The position numbers were made by a program, and so were the translations under genes. A stretch of 64,000 nt of DNA, taken from Prosthecochloris ethylica. Its GTDB lineage: Bacteria; Bacteroidota; Chlorobiia; Chlorobiales; Chlorobiaceae. Below the pieces are notes generated by a model. It did not search any database and was not told where the DNA came from. It saw only the letters and a list, made by a program, of their open reading frames with translations. Where the stretch lies: the NCBI RefSeq assembly GCF_015234275.1, contig NZ_JADGII010000006.1; one strand, 5' to 3'. This document shows positions 54,234-62,870 of this stretch, one piece after another. Positions within the stretch are counted from its first letter, which is position 1. The number at the start of each line of letters is the position of its first letter.

Positions 54234-55904
54234 ATGAAGAAGACTGTCAAGAAACAGTTGCTGATGAACAAGTCGGGTGACGAGATCCAGGTGGCGCTGG
54301 TCGAGGACGGGCGCCTCGCAGAACTGGTGATCGAGCGGCCTGACAGTCTCCGCAGTATCGGTGATATCTATCTGGGCCGGGTGCATAAGGTTGTCGAAGG
54401 GCTGAAAGCCGCATTTATCGATATCGGACAGAAGTCAGACGGCTTTCTGCATTTTTCCGATGTCGGGACAACCACCGAGGATTACCGCGCCTTGATCGAG
54501 GACGATGAGGACGAAGACAACGGTCAGGGTAACGACGGTGATGCAGAAGAGGATTCGGAAAGGAAGAATGAGCGGAAAACCCCTCCGAAAACTCAGCAGC
54601 AGCAGAAAAGCAATGGCCGGTCCAGCGGTGTTGAAAAAAAGCGCCAGTCCTACACCCAGATGATCGCGGGCAAGCTCAAGCCCAATGATTCCATTCTTGT
54701 CCAGGTCATCAAGGAGCCGATCAGCAACAAGGGCTCGAGGCTGACATCGGATATCACCATTGCCGGCCGCTTTATGGTCCTCCTGCCGTTCGGCGGCGGA
54801 CAGATAGCGGTATCACGCCGGGTCGTTTCGCGCAAGGAGCGGGCCCGCCTCAAGAAGCTTGTCCGGTCCATTCTGCCGGAAGGATTCGGAGCGATCATCA
54901 GAACGGTTGCCGAGCACCAGGAAGAGGAACTTCTGAAGAAAGATCTCGAGAAGCTGCTGGTCAAATGGGAGCAGATCGAGGAGAAACTTCAGGACGCAAA
55001 ACCTCCCCAGCTGATTTTCAAGGAGGATACCATTATCTCCAGCGTGCTGCGTGACTCCCTGACAACCGATGTGATGGAACTGGTTGCCAACTCCCCGTCC
55101 ATCTACAAGGAGACGCTGAACTATATCCGCTGGGCCGCTCCGGAAATGGAGAAGAACGTCAGCCTCTATCAGGGAAAGCTGCCGCTGTTCGAAGGTTACG
55201 GCATCGCCAAGGATGTCGAGTCGATCTTTTCGCGCAAGGTATGGCTGAAGTCCGGCGGGTACATCATTATCGAGCACACCGAGGCGATGGTGGTGGTCGA
55301 TGTCAACAGCGGGCGTTACGCGGCCAAGAAGGAGCAGGAGGAGAACTCCCTGAAAACCAATCTCGAGGCGGCTCGTGAGATTGTTCGTCAGCTGAGGCTG
55401 CGTGATATCGGCGGCATTATCGTTGTCGATTTCATCGATATGCTGGACCAGAAAAATGCCAAGAAGGTATATGACGCCATGAAGAACGAGCTGCGTCATG
55501 ACCGGGCCAAGTCCAATATTATTCCCATGTCGGATTTCGGCCTGATGCAGATCACGCGTGAGCGTATCAGGCCGAGCCTCATGCAGCGCATGGGTGACCA
55601 GTGCCCTGCCTGCGGCGGTACGGGGGTGGTCCAGGCGCGGTGCACCACGATCAACCAGATCGAGCGCTGGTTGAGAAAATACGCACTGCAGCGCCGGGTG
55701 AAGTTTCAGAAACTCGACCTCTACGTCAGCCCGACCGTTGCCGGCCCCCTTTCCGAGAATGATTTCCGGACGGAAATGAAGTGGTTCCTGCAGCACCTGC
55801 TGTTTGTCAGGATCAAGCCTGATGAAAGCCTGCGCAGTGATGATTTCCGCTTTTATCTTCGAAAAAACAACAAGGATTTAACAGCTGAATACAGCGATTT
55901 ATAA
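54234..55904 (+). CDS. Ribonuclease E/G family endoribonuclease
   Basis: A 556-residue RNase. The S1 domain (from GDIYLGRVHKVVEGLKAAFI) is interrupted by a charged insert rich in Asp/Glu then Lys/Gln (about residues 88-135). The catalytic part has GGYIIIEHTEAMVVVDVNSG, IGGIIVVDFIDML and the zinc link CPACGGTG. It lacks the long C-terminal scaffold of E. coli RNase E, so it is closer to RNase G. A 6-bp hairpin (54142-54157) lies in its leader. ATG 54234 is chosen over TTG 54228. Confidence 0.92.
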   Translation: MKKTVKKQLLMNKSGDEIQVALVEDGRLAELVIERPDSLRSIGDIYLGRVHKVVEGLKAAFIDIGQKSDGFLHFSDVGTTTEDYRALIEDDEDEDNGQGNDGDAEEDSERKNERKTPPKTQQQQKSNGRSSGVEKKRQSYTQMIAGKLKPNDSILVQVIKEPISNKGSRLTSDITIAGRFMVLLPFGGGQIAVSRRVVSRKERARLKKLVRSILPEGFGAIIRTVAEHQEEELLKKDLEKLLVKWEQIEEKLQDAKPPQLIFKEDTIISSVLRDSLTTDVMELVANSPSIYKETLNYIRWAAPEMEKNVSLYQGKLPLFEGYGIAKDVESIFSRKVWLKSGGYIIIEHTEAMVVVDVNSGRYAAKKEQEENSLKTNLEAAREIVRQLRLRDIGGIIVVDFIDMLDQKNAKKVYDAMKNELRHDRAKSNIIPMSDFGLMQITRERIRPSLMQRMGDQCPACGGTGVVQARCTTINQIERWLRKYALQRRVKFQKLDLYVSPTVAGPLSENDFRTEMKWFLQHLLFVRIKPDESLRSDDFRFYLRKNNKDLTAEYSDL

Positions 55905-55919
55905 AGGAGATTCTGCAAG

Positions 55920-56783
55920 ATGAGTGATGACAAACAGAAACTGAAAGCACGTATCGAGGAACTGGCGGGACTGTCGGCCGATCAGGTGAAGGCCGAAGAT
56001 GATGCACGCGAGGTGTTTGCCTGTTTCAAGCAGATGCTCAACAGCGGCGATATCCGTTCGGCTGAAAAGATCGATGGTACGTGGCAGGCGAATGCCTGGG
56101 TGAAACAGGGGATTCTGCTTGGTATGAAACTGGGCGGCATGCAGGAAAACACCATTCAGTTCCGCGGATATTACGACTGGACCTTCATTGACAAGGATAC
56201 CTATCCGCTCAAGCGGTTTACCAAAGATGATGGCGTGCGGGTCGTCCCCGGTGGATCATCCGTACGGGATGGAGCCTATCTTGCGCCTTCCGTGGTGATG
56301 ATGCCGCCTGCCTATGTGAATGTCGGAGCCTATGTCGATTCAGGCTCCATGATCGATTCGCATGCGCTCGTCGGCAGCTGCGCCCAGATCGGCAAAAACG
56401 TTCATCTTTCAGCGGCTGTCCAGATCGGTGGCGTGCTCGAGCCGATCGGTGCCGTGCCGGTCGTGATCGAGGATGACGTCATGATCGGCGGGAACTGCGG
56501 TATTTACGAGGGAACGATTGTTTCGTCACGTGCAGTGATCGGGACGGGAGTCATTCTCAATGCCTCGACTCCGGTGTACGATGTCGTCAACGAACGGGTG
56601 ATCCGCAAAACCGACGACTCTCCGCTCGTTATTCCTGAAGGGGCTGTGGTTGTGGCCGGGTCGCGGAAGGTCAAAGGGGATTTTGCCGCCGATAACGGTC
56701 TGTCCATCTACACGCCGATGATTATCAAGTACCGTGACGAGAAAACCGACAGTGCGACAGCGCTCGAAGATGCACTTCGATGA
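55920..56783 (+). CDS. dapD: Tetrahydrodipicolinate N-succinyltransferase
   Basis: A 287-residue hexapeptide-repeat enzyme of lysine/diaminopimelate synthesis. The left-handed beta-helix is seen in VGAYVDSGSMIDSHALVGSC, VHLSAAVQIGGVLEP and MIGGNCGIYEGTIV. A clean AAAGGAG site precedes the ATG. It is 15 bases after the RNase gene, so transcription may be shared. Confidence 0.94.
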   Translation: MSDDKQKLKARIEELAGLSADQVKAEDDAREVFACFKQMLNSGDIRSAEKIDGTWQANAWVKQGILLGMKLGGMQENTIQFRGYYDWTFIDKDTYPLKRFTKDDGVRVVPGGSSVRDGAYLAPSVVMMPPAYVNVGAYVDSGSMIDSHALVGSCAQIGKNVHLSAAVQIGGVLEPIGAVPVVIEDDVMIGGNCGIYEGTIVSSRAVIGTGVILNASTPVYDVVNERVIRKTDDSPLVIPEGAVVVAGSRKVKGDFAADNGLSIYTPMIIKYRDEKTDSATALEDALR

Positions 56784-56789
56784 TTTCTG

Positions 56790-56823
56790 CTGCAGGGCCC
56801 CGCAGGCAGCGGGGGCCCTGCAG
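56790..56823 (+). terminator. Strong hairpin after dapD
   Basis: A 14-bp GC-rich stem with one bulge lies seven bases after the dapD stop. No U-run follows, so its strength as a terminator is uncertain. Confidence 0.55.
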
Positions 56824-56840
56824 GTTAACTGAAGCCCCAT

Positions 56841-58517
56841 ATGATGAATCGCTGGTTCAGCACCTTTGTGATGTGCGCCTCCCTTGCGTTCCGCCCGTCC
56901 GGTGTGTCTCATGCAGAAGACCAGGCCCGGGAGAACGACCTGTTTTCTGTTGCCCGAAATATCGATCTTCTCGGCGATGTGTACAGGGAGGTATCGGATA
57001 GCTATGTCGATCCTGTCGATGCCGCTGAATTCATGTTTGCGGGTATTGACGGGATGCTTGAAACGCTCGATCCCTATACCGTCTTTCTCGACAGGGAGGA
57101 GTCTGAAGAGCTCGGAGAGATTACCAGCGGCCAGTACGGCGGTATCGGGGTGACGATTGCCACGATTGCCGATCGCGTGTACGTGGTTTCGGTGCTGGAG
57201 GGGTATGCGGCAGATCTTGCCGGATTGCGTACCGGTGATCGTATTATGGCGGTTGACGGGGTCGAGATGACCGGTGACGCGATCGAGAAGGTCCGGGACC
57301 TGCTGAAAGGGGTTCCCGGTACATCACTCGAGATGACGGTTCTTCGCTGCGGTTCGCCTGACGAGTTGACGATCAGCCTGATGCGCCAGGAAGTGAGGGT
57401 CAATACCGTTCGTCATGCAAGCCTGATCGGATCGACAGGGTATCTTGAAATGACCTCGTTCGGAAACAGGAGTGCCGAGGAGGTCAGCCATGCTATCGAC
57501 GGCCTTCGTGCAGAAGCAGAGGCGGCCGGCAGGACCATGGATTCGGTGATTCTCGACCTGCGCAGCAACCCGGGCGGCCTGCTCGACGTTGCCGTCGGTG
57601 TGACCGGTCTGTTTGTCCGCAAGGGCAGTGAGGTGGTGAGCATACGTGGCCGCGGGTCCGACAGCCGCAACAGTTACGTAACGGAAACCGATCCGGCGAT
57701 CGGTTCCCTGCCGCTGGCCGTTCTGATCAATTCCCGCAGTGCATCGGCTTCCGAAATTGTCGCCGGTGCTATCCAGGAGCATGACCGGGGTGTGGTGATC
57801 GGAGAACGTTCGTTCGGCAAGGGGCTGGTTCAGTCCATCATTCCCCTTCCCTACGATTGCAAGCTCAAGATGACCTCGGCCCGGTACTACACCCCGTCGG
57901 GCCGGCTTATCCAGAAGTATCACGAGCCCGATGCTGCAGCACGCAGCGTCCTCGAGCATACCGGCCGTCAGGATTCATCGAAGGTATTCTATACCCTGCA
58001 GAACCGAAGGAAAGTGTATGGCGGCGGTGGTATTCTTCCCGATATTCTTGTCAGTGACAGGGAGGCCGGAGAGTATGAGGCGGCATTGAAAAAAGAAGGG
58101 ATGCTCTTTCGCTATGCGTGTTTCTACCATGCCCGTAACTCCGTTCAGCCGGCCATTCCCATGGACCGCGCATCGCTGCTTGCAGGCTTCGAGGAGTTTC
58201 TCGAGCGTGAGGAGTTTGATTTCGAGCCCCGGCCTGTATGGATGCTTGATGACATGGGCGACGCTGTCGGGGAGTTCGGTGAGTCGCCGCGGATCGATTC
58301 GCTGCTGACAGAAGTGGAGCGTGAACTGCAGGTGCTGCTTGAACGCAGAAAGCTGGAGGAACGTGAACAGATCGCGATTTCTCTGGAAGAAGAGATCCTG
58401 CGCCATTATGATGAGGACGCTTCGCGTCGTCTTGGCGTCAGCCACGATCCCGTGGTGATCGAAGCGCTCGATGTCCTCGGATCTCAGGACCGTTACCGCA
58501 CGCTGCTCGATCCCTGA
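56841..58517 (+). CDS. C-terminal processing peptidase (S41 family)
   Basis: A 558-residue exported serine protease. After a signal peptide come a helical domain, a PDZ domain (YGGIGVTIATIADRVYVVSV to DRIMAVDG) and the S41 core with VILDLRSNPGGLLDVAVG. The catalytic Ser is in SRSASASEIVAGA and the Lys in RSFGKGLVQS. A C-terminal tail of about 150 residues is rich in Glu/Arg. It trims or degrades periplasmic proteins. The 3' end overlaps the convergent gene by 25 bases. Confidence 0.92.
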   Translation: MMNRWFSTFVMCASLAFRPSGVSHAEDQARENDLFSVARNIDLLGDVYREVSDSYVDPVDAAEFMFAGIDGMLETLDPYTVFLDREESEELGEITSGQYGGIGVTIATIADRVYVVSVLEGYAADLAGLRTGDRIMAVDGVEMTGDAIEKVRDLLKGVPGTSLEMTVLRCGSPDELTISLMRQEVRVNTVRHASLIGSTGYLEMTSFGNRSAEEVSHAIDGLRAEAEAAGRTMDSVILDLRSNPGGLLDVAVGVTGLFVRKGSEVVSIRGRGSDSRNSYVTETDPAIGSLPLAVLINSRSASASEIVAGAIQEHDRGVVIGERSFGKGLVQSIIPLPYDCKLKMTSARYYTPSGRLIQKYHEPDAAARSVLEHTGRQDSSKVFYTLQNRRKVYGGGGILPDILVSDREAGEYEAALKKEGMLFRYACFYHARNSVQPAIPMDRASLLAGFEEFLEREEFDFEPRPVWMLDDMGDAVGEFGESPRIDSLLTEVERELQVLLERRKLEEREQIAISLEEEILRHYDEDASRRLGVSHDPVVIEALDVLGSQDRYRTLLDP

Positions 58518-59191
58518 ATCAGACCTTGTTCCGCTTTTTTGATCTGGTGATGAATGCCGAGTACGATCATGAGATTGCTGATCGTCAGCAGGCTCTCGGC
58601 CGCACCGTGCATGAGGTCGTCGTGTGACAGGGTCTGATAGCCCCTGACATCGGTCGAGAGGTACATGAAGAAGACGGTGACCGAAATGAATACCAGGACG
58701 AACCAGAATCCTGCAACGGTCAGGCCCGACAGCAGCTGCGGATCGCGTTTGCGTATCATGATCAGCGAGACGAGGAAACTCAGGTAGACGACGCTCGAGA
58801 TCTGCAGGATGGCATCGAAGATATCCTCGCCCATGAAGGACTGGGGTCTTCCGCTGATGAGAAACAGTCCTCCTGCCGCCATCAGGGTTTCTGCACCTTT
58901 TTTTCCGTTTCCGGTGGTTTTCAGGATGCGGGATGTTGCATACAGCAGCGAGATGCTGCCGGCAAGGTTCACGGTTTCGGACAGGTCGAGCAGTATCGGG
59001 ACGCTGTCGCCTGAAATATGGTAGGCCAGCACGAACCAGCTTCCGACCCAGTGCGGGATCATGAAGAGCCCGAAACGCTCCACGTCGCGACGCCCGATCA
59101 TCTTTCCGTAACGGTACATCAGGAGTGCCGCTATTCCCCATTCAAGCGACGACGAGATATGGATGAGCCAGTTCGGCAGTGACAGCAGCAT
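58493..59191 (-). CDS. Ycf49-like membrane protein (DUF2499 and DUF3593 fused)
   Basis: A 232-residue membrane protein with about six helices. The N-terminal half (LPNWLIHISSSLEWGIAALL, then YGKMIGRR, then HWVGSWFVLAYHISGD) resembles DUF2499/Ycf49, known from cyanobacteria and plastids. The C-terminal half (VVYLSFLVSLIMIRKRD, GLTVAGFWFVLVFISVTV, LMHGAAESLLTISNLMIVLG) resembles DUF3593. The function is not known. It directly follows bchP with no gap, which ties it to pigment or photosystem biogenesis. Confidence 0.8.
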   Translation of the reverse strand: MLLSLPNWLIHISSSLEWGIAALLMYRYGKMIGRRDVERFGLFMIPHWVGSWFVLAYHISGDSVPILLDLSETVNLAGSISLLYATSRILKTTGNGKKGAETLMAAGGLFLISGRPQSFMGEDIFDAILQISSVVYLSFLVSLIMIRKRDPQLLSGLTVAGFWFVLVFISVTVFFMYLSTDVRGYQTLSHDDLMHGAAESLLTISNLMIVLGIHHQIKKAEQGLIQGSSSVR

Positions 59192-60331
59192 TCAGGACCC
59201 TTTTGTCAGGTGGTAGATATTCTTCAGGAAGATTTTCATCTGCACGGACCACGGTGCCGGCACCATTTTCTTGTACAGATAGGAATCGAACGTAATCTGC
59301 TGGACATCACGGTCTTCACAGATCGCTACAAAGCTCTCTCTCAGGCGATCGTTTCTGTAATAGACCGACTGCAGCACCTGCAGGCCGAAAAAAATCTGGT
59401 TGTAGAGCTTGCGGAACTCTTTTTCATACCGCGCCAGCGGCTTGTTGTTCTTTACACGCTCGATCATGGCCTGTGCCCCGAGTTTGCCGGAACGCATGGC
59501 AAAAAAGATACCTTCACCGTTTGCCGGCGTCACCAGTCCGGCAGCATCTCCCACCAGGATCGCTCGGTCCTGTGCGAATGATGTTCGCGGTTTCATCGGT
59601 ATTTTTGCCGCTTCGTCGAGATACGGCTGTTCCGTAATCCCGATTTTTTCGATAAATCTCCGCTGCAGGGCCTTGAGATTGTGCTTGCGGAACTCTGTTC
59701 CGGTCCCGATGGCGATGTGGTCGGTTTTCGGAAAGATCCAGCCGTAAAAGTCCGGCGACACGTCCCCGTCGAACCAGATTTCCACAAGGTCTTCATACGG
59801 CTTCAGCCGTTCGCAATAGCTGAACCTCTGCTGCATGGCGATGACCTGCAGTTCATTGGGCGGAAAGTTCAGCTCTTCAGCTGTACGGGAGTTCGCCCCG
59901 TCGGCGCCGATGATAAAGTCTGCCTGGATCGGAGCGAGTCCTTTCGAGAGCAGAATGGTGTAGCCGGAGCTGTCCTGCTGTATCTCGCGCACCAGCGCTT
60001 CGACGATATCGGCTCCCAGCCGGACCGCCTTGTCGCGCAGGTAGCTGTCGAACCGTTCACGACGGACCATGCCGACATACCCGTTGGGCATTTCCATGGA
60101 AATCATGCGCCCTTTCGGAGAGCGTACGCTCATGTGCGAGAGTTTTTTCTCGACAAGCGGTTCGGGAATGCTGAACTCCTCGATCAGGCCGAGTGGTATC
60201 GCTCCGCCGCATGGCTTGACATTTTCCAGGTTTCTCTCGATCAGGACCGTCGACAGTCCTGCCTTGGCAAGTATTGCTGCGGCAACGGCTCCGGAAGGCC
60301 CCCCTCCTATGACAGCGACATCGTAACGCAT
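59192..60331 (-). CDS. bchP: Geranylgeranyl reductase, BchP/ChlP type
   Basis: A 379-residue flavoprotein that reduces the geranylgeranyl tail of (bacterio)chlorophyll to phytyl. It has the FAD loop VAVIGGGPSGAVAAAILAKAG, the family block KPCGGAIPLGLIEEF and the second FAD motif ILVGDAAGLVTPANGEGIFF. Green sulfur bacteria carry two such reductases; which one this is, and its exact pigment or quinone substrate, is open. The Ycf49-like gene follows directly. Confidence 0.88.
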   Translation of the reverse strand: MRYDVAVIGGGPSGAVAAAILAKAGLSTVLIERNLENVKPCGGAIPLGLIEEFSIPEPLVEKKLSHMSVRSPKGRMISMEMPNGYVGMVRRERFDSYLRDKAVRLGADIVEALVREIQQDSSGYTILLSKGLAPIQADFIIGADGANSRTAEELNFPPNELQVIAMQQRFSYCERLKPYEDLVEIWFDGDVSPDFYGWIFPKTDHIAIGTGTEFRKHNLKALQRRFIEKIGITEQPYLDEAAKIPMKPRTSFAQDRAILVGDAAGLVTPANGEGIFFAMRSGKLGAQAMIERVKNNKPLARYEKEFRKLYNQIFFGLQVLQSVYYRNDRLRESFVAICEDRDVQQITFDSYLYKKMVPAPWSVQMKIFLKNIYHLTKGS

Positions 60332-60370
60332 GGCTGACTCTGTTTTTCTCCTGTGTTCTGTGTAATGCTT

Positions 60371-61837
60371 TTAAACAAGTTGCAGCGCAAGAAATTCCCG
60401 GACGTTCGATATCGGCATCCGTTCCTGTTCGGCACTGTCGCGGTAGCGCACGGTTACGGTGTTGTCTTCCAGGGTCTGATGGTCGACGGTAAAGCAGAAC
60501 GGTGTTCCGATTTCATCCTGCCGGCGGTACCGTTTTCCGATGGAACCGGCATCGTCATACTGTACCCTGAAGCTTGCGGCGAGCTCGTCGCGCAGTTTCG
60601 ATGCTCTCTCTCCCATTTCACCTTTTTTCATCAATGGCAGTACCGCTGCCTTGACGGGGGCGACCTTCACAGAGAGTTTCAGTACCACCCGCTCGTCTCC
60701 GTCGACGATATCTTCTGTATAGGCATCCGAAAGGAGGGCGAGGAACAGGCGGTCACAGCCAGACGAGGTTTCAACGACATACGGGATGTAGCGTTCGTTG
60801 GTTGTCTGGTCGATATACTCCATATTCTTGCCCGAGTACTCCTGGTGCTGTTTCAGGTCGAAATCGGTCCGTGAGTGAATGCCCTCGATCTCTTCGATGC
60901 CGAACGGGAACTGGAACTTGATGTCGTAGGCGAGGTCGGCGTAGTGTGCCAGCTTGTCGTGACGGTACCAGTGCAGCTTGTCGCGGCTGATGCCGAGGAC
61001 CTCGGTGTACCAGTTGAATCGTTCCTCTCTCCAGTCTTCGAAGGCCTCCTGCTGGGTGCCGGGCTTGACGAAATACTGCATTTCCATCTGCTCGAATTCC
61101 ACCATCCTGAAAATGAAGTTGCCCTTGACTATCTCGTTGCGGAAGGCTTTGCCGATCTGTGCAATGCCGAAGGGCACCTTCATCCGTGCGGCTTCACGGA
61201 CATTGTGAAAATTCACGAAAATACCCTGTGCGGTTTCCGGTCGCAGGTAGACACTGCCGCCCGATCCGGCGACGGCCCCCATGTTGCACTGGAACATCAG
61301 GTTGAACTGGCGGACGTCCGTCCAGTCATTCGCCCCGGTATCGGGGGCCTTGATCTCTTCGGAGACAATAATATCGTAGAGCGCGCGGTTCTGGTCTTCG
61401 GTTTCGGATGCCTGTTCATAGGCCTGCCGGACCGCCAGGGCGTGGTCTTCCCTGCCATCCCTGCGGAGCTTTTCGATATGGTTTTCGATCAGGTGGTCCG
61501 CACGATATCGACGCTTGGTCGTTTTTTCGTCGATCAGGGGATCGTTGAAGCTGGCGACATGTCCCGAAGCTTCCCAGACCGTCGGGTTCATCATGATCGA
61601 GGCATCGATACCGACGATATTCTGATGGCGTCGGGTCATCGCATTCCACCACAGGTCCTTGATATTCTTTTTCATTTCACTGCCCAGCGGGCCGTAATCG
61701 AAGCAGGAGGAAAGCCCTCCGTAGATTTCCGAAGACGGGAAGATAAAGCCCCGGCGCTTGGCCAGCGAAACCAGTTTATGCATCACTTTTTCTGGGGACA
61801 GATTTGCTTCCTGCACCCGTTTATCCGACTTGCTCAT
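60371..61837 (-). CDS. glyS: Glycyl-tRNA synthetase (dimeric, class II)
   Basis: A 488-residue alpha-2 type enzyme: KLVSLAKRRGFIFPSSEIYG, motif 2 region with MKVPFGIAQIGKAFRNE, and ETSSGCDRLFLALLSDAY near motif 3. The C-terminal anticodon domain is present. ATG 61837 is used; an in-frame extension to 62041 is AT-rich and not conserved-looking. The 243-base gap upstream shows no gene. Confidence 0.94.
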   Translation of the reverse strand: MSKSDKRVQEANLSPEKVMHKLVSLAKRRGFIFPSSEIYGGLSSCFDYGPLGSEMKKNIKDLWWNAMTRRHQNIVGIDASIMMNPTVWEASGHVASFNDPLIDEKTTKRRYRADHLIENHIEKLRRDGREDHALAVRQAYEQASETEDQNRALYDIIVSEEIKAPDTGANDWTDVRQFNLMFQCNMGAVAGSGGSVYLRPETAQGIFVNFHNVREAARMKVPFGIAQIGKAFRNEIVKGNFIFRMVEFEQMEMQYFVKPGTQQEAFEDWREERFNWYTEVLGISRDKLHWYRHDKLAHYADLAYDIKFQFPFGIEEIEGIHSRTDFDLKQHQEYSGKNMEYIDQTTNERYIPYVVETSSGCDRLFLALLSDAYTEDIVDGDERVVLKLSVKVAPVKAAVLPLMKKGEMGERASKLRDELAASFRVQYDDAGSIGKRYRRQDEIGTPFCFTVDHQTLEDNTVTVRYRDSAEQERMPISNVREFLALQLV

Positions 61838-62080
61838 GGTAGATGTTGCTGTTATGGGTAGATCACGTGGACGATTCTCGTTCAGAACGATCACTATGAT
61901 AAAACACTCAATATAACAAACCAAGGAGGAAAACCGCCTGGCGGACATGTCGGCACCGTACCGGAAGTCGGGAGGGAAACATATCAGAAAAAGTAAAAAA
62001 AACGTTTTGATGGTTGCAATCTTTATTACTACATTACTCATTAGTTATGTAGTTATTTTCAAGCCAACTGTTGAACGCCG

Positions 62081-62554
62081 ATGATGACGTACGATGACAT
62101 GCTTGGGCGGTGTCGCGAGCGGGTAAGAGAAATCATGCCCTGGGACCTGGCTGAGCGCCTCGGCACAGTGCAGGTTCCCCTGCTGCTCGACATTCGTGAA
62201 CCCTTCGAGTTCCAGGCCATGCATATCCCGGGCTCGATCAATGTTCCCCGGGGTGTTCTCGAGGCGGCGTGTGAGTGGGATTTCGAAGAAACGGTGCCGG
62301 AGCTGGTCAAGGCCCGGAATCGGGATGTCGTGGTGATCTGCCGCTCCGGCAGACGGAGCCTGCTGGCGGCCGATACCCTGCAGAACATGGGGTTTGCCTC
62401 TGTGGTTTCACTCAAGACCGGTCTGCGCGGCTGGAACGACTATGAAGAGCCGTTTGTCGACGGTAACGGGAAAGCGGTTGGCGAAGAGGATGCCGACAGG
62501 TTTTTCCAGCCGAAGGTCCGACCCGAACAGATGTCCGTTCAGAACAGTATCTGA
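62081..62554 (+). CDS. Rhodanese-like sulfurtransferase
   Basis: A 157-residue single-domain rhodanese: LLLDIREPFEFQAMHIPGSI and the active loop VICRSGRRSLLAA, whose Cys carries persulfide. A short C-terminal tail follows. It lies 47 bases before tusA, so it probably loads sulfur from thiosulfate or polysulfide onto TusA in the cytoplasm. Confidence 0.88.
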   Translation: MMTYDDMLGRCRERVREIMPWDLAERLGTVQVPLLLDIREPFEFQAMHIPGSINVPRGVLEAACEWDFEETVPELVKARNRDVVVICRSGRRSLLAADTLQNMGFASVVSLKTGLRGWNDYEEPFVDGNGKAVGEEDADRFFQPKVRPEQMSVQNSI

Positions 62555-62601
62555 ACATGTCAGACCATATACAAGAACAATTCAAACAAGGAGATACCAT
62601 T

Positions 62602-62838
62602 ATGAGTGACATTGCTGTGAACGCGGAACTCAACTGTGAAGGCCTCAACTGCCCCCTGCCGATTCTGAAAACCAAGAAAGCGATGGATGGCCTGGGGAGC
62701 GGCGAGATCCTGAAAATGACGGCAACCGATCCCGGGTCGGTCAATGATATGGACTCCTGGTCCAAGCGTACGGGTAACGAGGTGGTGTCGCATACAGAGG
62801 ACGGTGGTGTGCATACCTACGTGATCAGGAAGAAGTAA
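62602..62838 (+). CDS. tusA: TusA-type sulfur carrier protein
   Basis: A 78-residue protein with the CPxP motif in LNCEGLNCPLPILKTKKAM and the sheet region MTATDPGSVNDMDSW. It relays sulfane sulfur, here probably from the rhodanese to the reverse dsr pathway. ATG 62602 has AAGGAG at eight bases; an upstream in-frame ATG at 62557 lacks an RBS. Confidence 0.92.
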   Translation: MSDIAVNAELNCEGLNCPLPILKTKKAMDGLGSGEILKMTATDPGSVNDMDSWSKRTGNEVVSHTEDGGVHTYVIRKK

Positions 62839-62870
62839 CCGGCAGCTGTCCTGTGGTGCAGAAGGTGAAC

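Noticed and set aside
61838..62041. N-terminal extension of glycyl-tRNA synthetase
   Set aside because: AT-rich, hydrophobic and not expected in this cytosolic enzyme; normal length starts at 61837.
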